From an uncultured Clostridia bacterium (GTDB taxonomy: Bacteria > Bacillota > Clostridia > Oscillospirales > JAAYOS01): a stretch of 64,000 bases of DNA. The position numbers and the translations under genes were made by a program. Location of the stretch: the NCBI GenBank assembly GCA_947593925.1, contig CANQDU010000003.1, positions 124,001 through 188,000 of the forward strand. The letters are read 5' to 3'. Shown piece by piece: positions 9,371 through 18,100 of the stretch. How positions within the stretch are numbered: position 1 is the first letter of the stretch; every line of letters begins with the position of its first letter. Under the pieces are notes generated by a model. That model did no database searches. It saw only the letters and a program-made list of their open reading frames with translations, and was not told the origin of the DNA.

Positions 9371-9637
9371 AGTCGGCGCGAAATGTGCTCGCTTCGCTGC
9401 GCACCCTTTCGCGCCGAGACTTTCACTTGAAATTGCGCAGGCGCAATTTCAAGTGAAGCTGTCGGATAGGGCGAAGCCCTACCGACAGCAGGCGCTACGC
9501 TACGCGCCGAGTTTTCCGCCTGCGGCGGAAAATCGACGCACGCTACGCGCAAAGAGTTTTTTCCGGCGTACACGCCGCCGGAAAAAACGGATTTGACTCT
9601 ATTTCTCCGCTTACGCGGCGAACTCTGCGAGACTTTT
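9371..9637 (+). repeat. Multi-hairpin interspersed repeat, family A, copy 1
   Basis: Fills most of the 380-base gap before lepB. Elements in order: an imperfect hairpin starting AGTCGGCGCGAAATG; a perfect 17-bp stem (9422-9438 with 9441-9457); a stem with a bulged A and a GAA loop (9459-9488); a TTTTCCGCC hairpin; a TTTTTTCCGG hairpin with a CGTACACG core (9557-9587); and CCGCTTACGCGG. Copy 2 at 49938-50163 has the same order with compensatory stem changes, and the first module recurs inverted at 40532-40576. No protein is encoded. Confidence 0.85.
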
Positions 9638-9691
9638 GACAATATTTGCTTTAAACTTTTCCTTTCAACCCCACACAGGGAGGCCGAAGAT

Positions 9692-10588
9692 ATGGACGAG
9701 AACAAATACATCGAACCCGAATTCGCTCGGGAGGATGGCGGAGCCGCCCTCCCCGACCCCGCCGAGGACACGGCGCCGTCCGGCGGAGCGGAGCTTCGCT
9801 CCGAAGCGCCGTCCGGGGCAGAGGTCGCCGGCGGGACAACGTCCGAGACCGACGCCGCCGTTGCACCTGCGCCCGGTAACCCGGACGCAGGTGAAACGCC
9901 GTCACCCGAGGATACCGCCGACGAAGCGGAGCTCCAAGCCGCAGACGAGGCGGAGTCCGCAGAGGCGGCGGAAAGCTCTGAGACGCCCGGTGAGGCGGAA
10001 GCTTCCGAGTCCGACGGCGAGGAGAACGGCACGGACGCGGCGGGCAAGTCCGAAAAGAAGTCCCGCCGTCCCGGGCAGACGCTCTTCGAGTGGGCGCAGG
10101 CGCTCGCGGTGTCGATATCCATAATCGTCGTGCTCTTCACGTTCTTTGCGAGGATAATCGGTGTGGACGGCGACTCGATGAATCCCACACTCACCAACGG
10201 CGACCGCGTCATCATCTCCGGCCTGTTCTACACGCCGAAGCACGGCGACATAGTCGTGCTCCACGCGGAGAGCTTCGAATCCCCGCTCATAAAGCGCGTC
10301 ATAGCGGTCGAGGGTGAGACAGTGCGCGTCGAGCCGGACGAGGGCAAGGTATACGTCAACGGCGTCCCGCTCGACGAGGACTATACCGCCGAGCCCACCC
10401 TCAAGAGCTACGACATGACGCCTTCGGTGGACGTTATCGTCCCGGACGGGTGCGTGTTCGTCATGGGCGACAACCGCAACCACTCCTCGGACAGCCGCTC
10501 GAGCATCGTCGGAATGGTGGATGAGCGGCAGATAATCGGCAAGGCGTACTGGCGTCTGCTGCCGGTGGAGCATTTCGGAGGACTTTGA
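9692..10588 (+). CDS. lepB: Signal peptidase I
   Basis: Membrane serine/lysine-dyad peptidase that removes signal peptides outside the membrane. One transmembrane helix (about 137-154, LAVSISIIVVLFTFFARI), catalytic Ser162 in GDSMNP, catalytic Lys201 in LIKRVIAVEG, and the box E motif VFVMGDNRNHSSDSR are visible. The start ATG at 9692 has GGGAGG eight bases upstream. The first about 130 residues are an acidic, Ala/Glu/Pro-rich low-complexity cytoplasmic tail, unusual for this family; part of it is encoded by a GC-rich inverted repeat near 9780-9825. First gene of lepB-rbgA-rnhB/yraN. Confidence 0.95.
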   Translation: MDENKYIEPEFAREDGGAALPDPAEDTAPSGGAELRSEAPSGAEVAGGTTSETDAAVAPAPGNPDAGETPSPEDTADEAELQAADEAESAEAAESSETPGEAEASESDGEENGTDAAGKSEKKSRRPGQTLFEWAQALAVSISIIVVLFTFFARIIGVDGDSMNPTLTNGDRVIISGLFYTPKHGDIVVLHAESFESPLIKRVIAVEGETVRVEPDEGKVYVNGVPLDEDYTAEPTLKSYDMTPSVDVIVPDGCVFVMGDNRNHSSDSRSSIVGMVDERQIIGKAYWRLLPVEHFGGL

Positions 10589-11484
10589 TGGACGAACTCA
10601 GGATACAGTGGTACCCGGGACACATGGCGCGGACGCGGCGGCAGCTCGCCGAAGCTCTCGGCCGCGTTGACGTCGTGTGCGAGCTGCTCGACGCGCGGAT
10701 CCCGCGCTCGAGCCGCAACCCCGACCTTGCGGAGCTTGTGCGCGGCAAGCCGCGCGTCATCATACTCAACCGCGCGGACCAGGCCGACCCCGCCGCCACC
10801 GACCGGTGGGCGGCGGCGCTCTCGGCGGAGTGCGAGGTCATAAGGACCGACGCGCGGAGCGGGGCGGGACTTTCCTCCTTCGCGCCCGCCGTCCGCCGCG
10901 CGGGAAGCGAGCGGCTCGAGAAGCTCGAGCGCGCCGGCCGCAGCGGAGGCGTCCGCGTGATGATAGCGGGCGTTCCGAACGTCGGCAAGAGCTCGCTTAT
11001 AAACCGGCTCGCGGGCTCGGCTCGCGCGCAGACCGAGAACCGCCCCGGCGTCACCCGCCGCGAGCAGTGGTTCTATCTGAGCAGCGGGCTCGAACTGCTT
11101 GACACTCCCGGCATCCTCTGGCCGAAGTTTGACGACTACGAGGTCGGGCTGAACCTCGCCTTCACCGGCGCGATAAAGGACGACGTGCTCGACGTTGAGG
11201 GACTTGCGGCACGCCTCGCGGCGTGCCTTGCGGACATCGCGCCGGAGGCGCTCAGGGCGCGCTACTCGGTCGATATAGACGCGGCGCGGGAGAACGCCTT
11301 CGAGCTTCCCGGCGGAGGGACGACCCTCGGCGCGGAGCTTCTGGAGCAGATAGGCCGCAGACGCGGCTGCATAGTCTCCGGCGGCGAGGTGGACACGCTC
11401 CGCACGAGCCGCATCCTTCTCGACGAGTTCCGCTCCTGCAAGATAGGCAGGATAACCCTCGAGCTCCCGGAAGCTGCCGGATAA
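10588..11484 (+). CDS. rbgA: Ribosome biogenesis GTPase YlqF/RbgA
   Basis: Circularly permuted GTPase needed for late assembly of the 50S subunit. G motifs occur in permuted order: G4 LNRADQAD first, then G1 [12 protein letters not shown], the G2-like PGVTR and G3 DTPG. The N-terminal [13 protein letters not shown] is the family hallmark. ATG at 10588 overlaps the lepB stop by one base (TGATG) with GGAGG six bases upstream. 298 residues, normal length. Adjacent to lepB and rnhB as in many Firmicutes. Confidence 0.95.
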   Translation: MDELRIQWYPGHMARTRRQLAEALGRVDVVCELLDARIPRSSRNPDLAELVRGKPRVIILNRADQADPAATDRWAAALSAECEVIRTDARSGAGLSSFAPAVRRAGSERLEKLERAGRSGGVRVMIAGVPNVGKSSLINRLAGSARAQTENRPGVTRREQWFYLSSGLELLDTPGILWPKFDDYEVGLNLAFTGAIKDDVLDVEGLAARLAACLADIAPEALRARYSVDIDAARENAFELPGGGTTLGAELLEQIGRRRGCIVSGGEVDTLRTSRILLDEFRSCKIGRITLELPEAAG

Positions 11485-11494
11485 CGGAGGAAGT

Positions 11495-12463
11495 ATGGAC
11501 AACTACGCCTTTGAAAAGGAGCTCGCCGCAAAGCACGGCTTTTCCACGTTCTGCGGCGTCGATGAGGCCGGGCGCGGTCCCCTCGCGGGGCCTGTATGCG
11601 CCGCGGCGGTCGTGCTCTCGGACGAGCGGATAGAGGGTCTTGACGATTCAAAGAAGCTCTCCCCGAAGAAGCGCGAACGCCTCTACGATGAGATAGTCGC
11701 AAAGGCGCGCGCGTACTCGATACAGTTCGCGGACGTGGATGAAATTGAGTCCACCGACATACTCTCGGCGACGATGGGCGCGATGCGCCGCGCCATCGCC
11801 GAGGTGAAGGACGCCGTCTCGCCGGACGGCGCGCTGATAGACGGCAACCGTCAGCGGGACTTCCCGCTCCCGTCGGTCTGCGTAGTCGGCGGAGACGCGA
11901 AGTGCGCGTCGATAGCCGCCGCCTCGATACTCGCGAAGGTCACGCGAGACCGCCTTATGGTGAAGCTTGACGCGAAGTATCCCGGCTACGGCTTTGCAAA
12001 ACACAAGGGCTACGGCTCCAATGCGCACTTTGCCGCGATAGATGAGCTCGGCCCCTCCCCCATCCACCGCATGAGCTTTCTTCAGAAGCATTTCGCCAAG
12101 ACCGCCTCAAAGCGGAGGACGAGCGGTGAGATAGGAGAGGACGACGCGCTTGCCTACCTTGAAAAACTGGGCTACGTCCCTCTCGAGCGCCGTGCGCGCT
12201 CGCAATACGGCGAGGTCGATCTTATCATGCGGGACGGCGGCACCGTCGTATTCGTCGAGGTCAAGCTGCGCTCGAACGCGAAGTTTGCGGAGGCACGCGA
12301 GTTCGTGGACGAGCGCAAGCAGCTCCGCCTCCGCCGCACGGCGGAGATGTGGCTCCAGGAGCGTGGAGACGAGAGTCCCGCGCGCTTCGACGTCATAGAG
12401 GTCTATCCCCCTCGGAGCTCGCTTGAGCGCGAGGAAATAATACATATCAGGGACGCGTTCTGA
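11495..12463 (+). CDS. rnhB: Fusion of ribonuclease HII and YraN-type (UPF0102) nuclease-like domain
   Basis: The first about 200 residues are RNase HII, which cleaves RNA in RNA-DNA hybrids and at single ribonucleotides: [12 protein letters not shown] with the first catalytic Asp-Glu at 22-23, [11 protein letters not shown], and the HRMSF motif near the end. From about residue 208 the protein continues without a stop into a YraN/UPF0102 domain ([31 protein letters not shown] near 250), a restriction-endonuclease-like fold with the D/E-x-K pattern. The genes are neighbours in many bacteria; here they are one 322-residue reading frame. No frameshift or internal ribosome site is evident. Confidence 0.93.
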   Translation: MDNYAFEKELAAKHGFSTFCGVDEAGRGPLAGPVCAAAVVLSDERIEGLDDSKKLSPKKRERLYDEIVAKARAYSIQFADVDEIESTDILSATMGAMRRAIAEVKDAVSPDGALIDGNRQRDFPLPSVCVVGGDAKCASIAAASILAKVTRDRLMVKLDAKYPGYGFAKHKGYGSNAHFAAIDELGPSPIHRMSFLQKHFAKTASKRRTSGEIGEDDALAYLEKLGYVPLERRARSQYGEVDLIMRDGGTVVFVEVKLRSNAKFAEAREFVDERKQLRLRRTAEMWLQERGDESPARFDVIEVYPPRSSLEREEIIHIRDAF

Positions 12464-12505
12464 GTCCCGAATTTCGGTTTTTTCAAACCCTTCGGAGGTC
12501 ATCTT

Positions 12506-13990
12506 ATGAAGTACAGATCCACGCGCGGCGGTACGCGGGAATTTACCGCGTCCGAGGCTATCGTGCGCGGTCTCGCGCCGGACGGCGGACTGTTCGTCCC
12601 GTGCGAACTGCCATCGCTTTCGAGTGAAGACCTGCGCTCGCTCATGCCCCTCTCCTACCCCGAGCGCGCCGCGCGGGTGATGAAGCTCTTTCTTGACGAG
12701 TTCTCTTCGGACGAGCTCGAGGGCTTCTGCCGGGAGGCTTACGGCGAAGCGCGCTTCGGCGGCGCGCCCGCGCCGACTGTCGAGCGCGGCGGGCTCTATC
12801 TCGAGCTCTGGCACGGTCCCACCTGCGCCTTCAAGGACATGGCGCTGCAAATGCTGCCGCGCCTGCTCTCCGCCTCGCTTGAGAAGTGCGGCGGAAGCGA
12901 GGGCGCGCTTATCCTCACGGCGACCTCGGGCGACACCGGCAAGGCGGCGCTCGAGGGCTTCCGCGACGTGAAGAACACGAAGATAATGGTCTTCTACCCG
13001 CTCGGCGGCGTGAGCGAGATACAGAAGCTCCAGATGACGACGCAGCAGGGCGAGAACGTCCGCGTCATGGCGGTGCGCGGGAACTTTGACGACGCGCAGT
13101 CCGGCGTGAAGCGCATCCTCTCCGACGCGGCTCTCGCCCGTGCCGCGCTCGGGCGCGGCTGGCGCTTCTCCTCCGCAAACTCGATAAACTGGGGACGGCT
13201 CCTGCCGCAGATAGCCTACTACGTCTCGGCATACCTCGACTGCGCCGCCTCCGGCGCGGTGAAATTCGGAGACAAGCTCGACGTCTGCGTCCCCACCGGC
13301 AACTTCGGCAACATTCTCGCCGCCTACTACGCAAAGCGGATGGGCGTGCCGATAGGCCGCCTCGTCTGCGCGTCGAACGCGAACAACGTCCTCACAGACT
13401 TTATTCGCACCGGCGTGTACGACCGGCGCAGAGACTTCCACATGACGGTGTCGCCGTCGATGGATATACTCGTCTCCTCCAACCTCGAGCGGCTGCTGTA
13501 CGAAGTCAGCGGAGACGCGGCGCTCGTCGCGGCGCTCATGTCGCGGCTTTCGGACGAGGGCTTCTACGCCGTTCCGGACACAATAAGGGACGAGATAGGC
13601 CGTCTGTTCTTCTCCGGCTTCTGCCGCGACGGCGAGACGCTCGACACTATCCGGGACGTTTGGCGCGAGCACGGATACCTCATCGACCCGCACACCGCCG
13701 TTGCGGAGCACGTCCGCCGCGAATACCTCTCCTCAGAGGGACGCGGCCGCACGACGCTCGTCGTCAGCACCGCGAGCCCGTACAAGTTCTGCGGAGCCGT
13801 GCTGAAAGCGCTCGGCAATGACACGCCGGACGGCGCGGGTGTGGAGCTCATCGGACGTCTACGCGACGTCACCGGCGTCACTCCCCCGCCGCAGCTCGAA
13901 GCGCTGGGAAGCTGCTCCGAGCGCTTCCGCGAGGTCTGTCCGCCGTCCGAGATGGCGACAAAGGTCATGGACTTTGCGGAAGGCAGGTAA
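12506..13990 (+). CDS. thrC: Threonine synthase
   Basis: PLP enzyme converting O-phosphohomoserine to threonine. The PLP lysine is in GPTCAFKDMALQ at about residue 110. The N-terminus (YRSTRGG, SEAIVRGLAPDGGLFVP), the LTATSGDTGKAAL phosphate-binding segment and the PTGNFGNILAAYYAKRMG motif are diagnostic of the long (yeast/E. coli-like) class; 494 residues fits. GGAGG lies upstream of the ATG. It stands 42 bases behind rnhB-yraN and may share its transcript. No hom or thrB gene is in the window. Confidence 0.96.
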   Translation: MKYRSTRGGTREFTASEAIVRGLAPDGGLFVPCELPSLSSEDLRSLMPLSYPERAARVMKLFLDEFSSDELEGFCREAYGEARFGGAPAPTVERGGLYLELWHGPTCAFKDMALQMLPRLLSASLEKCGGSEGALILTATSGDTGKAALEGFRDVKNTKIMVFYPLGGVSEIQKLQMTTQQGENVRVMAVRGNFDDAQSGVKRILSDAALARAALGRGWRFSSANSINWGRLLPQIAYYVSAYLDCAASGAVKFGDKLDVCVPTGNFGNILAAYYAKRMGVPIGRLVCASNANNVLTDFIRTGVYDRRRDFHMTVSPSMDILVSSNLERLLYEVSGDAALVAALMSRLSDEGFYAVPDTIRDEIGRLFFSGFCRDGETLDTIRDVWREHGYLIDPHTAVAEHVRREYLSSEGRGRTTLVVSTASPYKFCGAVLKALGNDTPDGAGVELIGRLRDVTGVTPPPQLEALGSCSERFREVCPPSEMATKVMDFAEGR

Positions 13991-14038
13991 TATGTAGCCG
14001 CCCCGACGGTCTCCCGCGGGACGGCGCGGCGCACGCCG

Positions 14039-14224
14039 TTACGGGTGCGGCTCGAAGGTCGAGCAAAGCGTCTCGCTCGAGCAGGAGCAGTTCGTCGCTT
14101 CCTGACGGACGTTTATCCCGGGCGCCGCACAGCAGTTGTCACAGCAGTGGTATATGCAGCTCTCGACACTGCACTGAACGCCGGGCAGAACGTCATGGTC
14201 CTTGCCGTAGGTGTTGTTATCCAT
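14039..14224 (-). CDS. DUF1540 cysteine-rich small protein
   Basis: A 61-residue protein with eight cysteines arranged as in DUF1540 (VQCSVESCIYHCCDNCCAAPGI...CSCSSETLCSTF). The family is common in spore-forming Firmicutes and is presumed to bind metal; its role is not established. It is transcribed divergently from the metallophosphoesterase gene. Family call is good; function unknown. Confidence 0.82.
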   Translation of the reverse strand: MDNNTYGKDHDVLPGVQCSVESCIYHCCDNCCAAPGINVRQEATNCSCSSETLCSTFEPHP

Positions 14225-14313
14225 CTCGGTCGCTCCTTTTCTGAAATCTGTCGTTGCCGACGCTTTATTTTTCGCGCTAAGCGCGCCGCTTATTCGCTGT
14301 ATCGGAGGTTTTT

Positions 14314-15006
14314 ATGTCACTTTTTGCCATCGGAGACCTGCACCTGTCCCTCGGCGGAGACAAGCCGATGGACGTTTTCGGCGGCGCGTGGAGCGGATAT
14401 GTGGACAAGCTGCGCGCGGGCTTCCGCGCGGTGAGTGAGGACGATACGGTCGTGCTCCTCGGCGATCTCTCCTGGGCGATGCACCTCGAGGACTCAAAGG
14501 AGGACTTTTCCTTTATCGCGGAGCTTCCCGGTCACAAGCTCATTCTCAAGGGCAATCACGATTACTGGTGGACGACCGCCTCGAAAATGCTCCGCTTCTT
14601 TGAGAAAAACGGCTGGGACATCGGTCTTCTGCACAACAACTGCCACTTCTACGGCAATACCGCCCTCTGCGGCACCCGAGGCTGGTTCTTTGCGGACACC
14701 TTTTCGGACGCCGGGGACGAGAAGGTCTTCAACCGCGAGCTCATCCGCCTCGAGACCTCGCTGAAGGCCGCGCGGGACGGCGGCGCGGAGCGGATATTCG
14801 TGTTTCTCCACTATCCGCCGATCCTCAAGGGGCGCGTGTGCGAGGAGATGACCTCGCTCATCGAGAAGTACGGCGCGGAGCGCTGCTACTACGGGCACCT
14901 GCACGGCGGCGCGCGGACGCGCGCCTTCGAGGGTGAGCATAACGGCGTCGAGTACCGCCTGCTCTCCGCCGACCATCTGAACTTCGTACCGAAGAGGATA
15001 TTATAA
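14314..15006 (+). CDS. Metallophosphoesterase (calcineurin-like)
   Basis: A 230-residue cytoplasmic protein with all metal-binding motifs of calcineurin-like phosphoesterases: GDLHLS at 7-12, LLGDLSW, KGNHDYWW, FLHYPP and YGHLHG. The WAMHL and GTRGWFF segments place it in a conserved bacterial subfamily of uncharacterised phosphohydrolases. CGGAGG precedes the ATG. It is followed by a strong terminator and is probably monocistronic. Substrate unknown. Confidence 0.88.
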   Translation: MSLFAIGDLHLSLGGDKPMDVFGGAWSGYVDKLRAGFRAVSEDDTVVLLGDLSWAMHLEDSKEDFSFIAELPGHKLILKGNHDYWWTTASKMLRFFEKNGWDIGLLHNNCHFYGNTALCGTRGWFFADTFSDAGDEKVFNRELIRLETSLKAARDGGAERIFVFLHYPPILKGRVCEEMTSLIEKYGAERCYYGHLHGGARTRAFEGEHNGVEYRLLSADHLNFVPKRIL

Positions 15007-15030
15007 TCGCAGGTTTGCTGCGAACGCGGA

Positions 15031-15072
15031 ACCGCCCGCGCCCGAACGTTCTGGCGCGGGCGGGTTTCTTTT
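15031..15072 (+). terminator. Terminator after the metallophosphoesterase gene
   Basis: Perfect 11-bp GC stem (15032-15042 with 15053-15063) followed by GTTTCTTTT. Confidence 0.85.
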
Positions 15073-15104
15073 GCAAAAAGGGAGGGGCGTCAGCCCCTCC
15101 CTTT
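15071..15104 (-). terminator. Terminator of the giant surface-protein gene
   Basis: Perfect 12-bp stem (15077-15088 with 15093-15104) and a 4-base loop; read on the minus strand it is followed by TTTTTGC. It lies 78 bases past the stop of the 2825-residue gene. Confidence 0.8.
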
Positions 15105-15181
15105 CGTGCTGTTTTGCGCTGATTTATTGCGGTTTGTATCGCGCCGATTGATTTGTGCTTGTCTCGCGCTTTCCCGTTCGC

Positions 15182-18100
15182 TTACTTCACTACCTTCTCG
15201 CAGAAGCGCATGAGGATGGTCGCGACCTCGGCGCGGGTGGCGCTCTTCGCGGGCGAAATGTGTGTCGAGTCCGTGCCGTTCACGAGGCCAAGCTCTACGG
15301 CCCAGCTCATAGCGTCCGCCGCCCAGCTGCTCACCGACTTCGCGTCCGCGAAGTTCGCGAGCGTTCCGCTCGTCTCAGTCGCATAACCCTTCTTCTGCGC
15401 GTAGCGGTGCAGGATCGTCACGAGCTGCTCGCGGCTCACGTTGTCGTCCGGCGCGAACGTGTTGTCGGCGTATCCGTTGACGACGCCGTTCTCCGCAGCC
15501 CATGCTACCGCGTCCGAGTAGTACTTCCCGGACGGGACGTCCGTAAATCCTTCCGCAGTGGTCTCCGGCTCGTATGCGAGGCGGTACAGAACAGTCACCA
15601 TCATACCGCGAGTCATACTGCCGTTCGGCGTGAACTTATTCTCGGCGGTTCCCTTGAACAGCTCACGCGCCGCCACAAACTCGACCGCGTTGGACGCCCA
15701 GTGGTTCGCGTCCTCAACGTCCGCAAACGTCTCGTCCTTGTCCACGATCTTGAGCGTCACGTCTCCCTCGACGTTCAGCACGACGCCGTTCTCGCCGATG
15801 GTGCAGTCGCGCACGACCTCCTCAGTGCCATCCTCATGGACGATGACCGCGACCGTTCCGGGTCCGAACTCGGTCACGGGAATTTCGACCTTCTTGCTCT
15901 CGGTCGATTCGGTGCGGACGCTGATCTCCGGCGCTTCCTCGGCGGTCTTCGCCGCCGGAACCTCTACCGGCGCGGTCACGACGTCCTGCTTCTCGGCTTC
16001 CTTAGGAATGACTACCTCGGCGGATGTTACCTTGCCCTCCGCGTCGGTGTTCTTCTGGCCGACGACGCCGTCCGGGGTCGTCGCGCGTTCGGTGACAGAG
16101 CCGTCGGTCTGGGTGACCTTCTCGGTCACGGTGCCGTCTGTATACTCGGTCTTTTCAGTGACGGTTCCATTCGCATCGGTAGTCGTTGTCGTCTTAGGAC
16201 CGTCGGGGCTCGTTTGCGGCACGTTGCCACCGCCCGCACCGCCGCCGGTGGTATTGGGGATGCTTGGGGTACCAGGAACGTTGGGGGTTTCCATGTAAAG
16301 CCCGTCCATAACGTTGAGTCTGGCACGTATCCATGCCTTCATGGTGTTCGTGACATCGTCATACGTCGTACCGTCCGGCCAGAGGTGCTCCGCGTGCGAG
16401 GGGTTAGAGACCTTGACAAGCGGCCACAGCATATTATTCATGTTTACACTTTCATGAATAACATCAAGATAAGCGTTGACCATTCCATCCGTCGAAAGCA
16501 GCGCTTTGGCGGCAGGTGCAAAGGTCTCCTTGTAATACTTCTCCAAAGCCTGCTTGAAGCTCGGTATCTTAATAAGCGCGTCCTCAAGATAATGATAGTC
16601 TACGATATCGCTGGAGATATACTTTTCCCATCCGGTACCGAACACGAGATCATGATCCCAGATAGGTCCGGCATACATGATGCCATCCGCATCCTTGTAG
16701 AAGTACACCGACGAACGGAAGCCGTCCGGATTGAGCGCAAGCTCCTGAAGCAGAAACACCTGTACAAGCGAGTTCAGATCCACATAGTCGTAGTAGTACT
16801 TCTCGGTCTTAGCGTTGTATCCGGTGTAATTACCGTTTTCATCGACTGCGTAGACGGCATCCTCAAACTCCTGGTAATACTCGCTGATATACTTCATGGC
16901 CTCCTGTCCGGCATACTCGGGGCTCTTGACATTGATGGTCCTGCCCTTGGCGGTCTTGAAGCCGCTGGCCTCGTCAATGCCGTCGTTGTTGATCTCGATG
17001 AGATATCCGCCCGTGATATTTTCCGACTCCGTAAGCCCATAGGTATAGAAGTACTCCTGACCGTAGGAGTTTGTCCCGGTTTGGACTACGGGATCGATAC
17101 CGTAGTCCTCATTAAGGGCCTTGTAGGCGGATTCCATGTCGGTAATAGCCACACCGATGGAGGAGACGGAGTTTTTCTCACTGAGCAGGTAAGTTCCGCG
17201 GTACTCGCCGTCATAGTACAGATCCACCCAGTTGCTGCTTGCCACATAGGGCATTCCGAGCTCGGAGGCAAGGTCCTTGAACAGCTTGTCGTGGATCTTG
17301 GTGGCGTCGGAATAGCCCGCCAAAAGCACCCATGTCTGCACCGCCTCCTGCGTTCCGAGCAGGTCGGACGGAGTGCCGAGCTTGATCTGGTAGGATTTGT
17401 TTTCCGCGTAGGTGAAGGTGGAATTGCCCCGCGCCTTGAGCTGAGTGAGCTCGCCGTTGTAGATCTCCTTGCCGTCGGCTCCCACGAGCTTCATGTCGGC
17501 AGTGGTGGAGTTAGACTTGCTGGCGTCAACATAGCTCCTGTCCTGACCCTGAACCTTGCTGGTGAGGAACATCGCAGGGATGTTGGCGGACTTCATAATG
17601 ACCACCGGGATCTTGGAGCGGGTCTCGCCGTACTGCAAGGAAACGGAATAGCTGCTGTCGTTCCCGGCGGTGAGCGCCGTAAGATCCACGGTACCGCTGC
17701 TGCCGGTGAGCGTCTGGCTGCCCCCCGGGCCGGAGACGATGACATTCTCACCGGTGCTGTTTTTTACCGTGATGTCAAGGCTCACCTTTGTAAGGTCCGC
17801 GGAGGAGGGCAGGAAATAGTACCAGGTTCCGTCGATATTTTCCCCGGTAAATTTCATCCCGTTGTTCGTGACAGTGCCGCCGGTGATAAAGTTGCGGCTG
17901 TCGAGCGCGGGGTCTCCCAGAGTGGTGACGCTCAGTATGTTGGACCAGTACGCGCTGTTGTAGGTCGTGCCGTTGACCACCGCTCTCGCGGCTGCCTTGA
18001 AGCAGTACTCGGTGTCGTACGAAAGTCCCTTTAGTGTGCAGGTATTCTTACCTTCTACTTTAGCGACCGGCGTTTTATCAAGGATGTTCCCGGCCTTGTC

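Noticed and set aside
15155..18034. A 959-codon frame antisense to the giant surface gene
   Set aside because: Val/Leu/Arg-rich shadow of the SLH and CotH coding sequence; no start signal and no domains.
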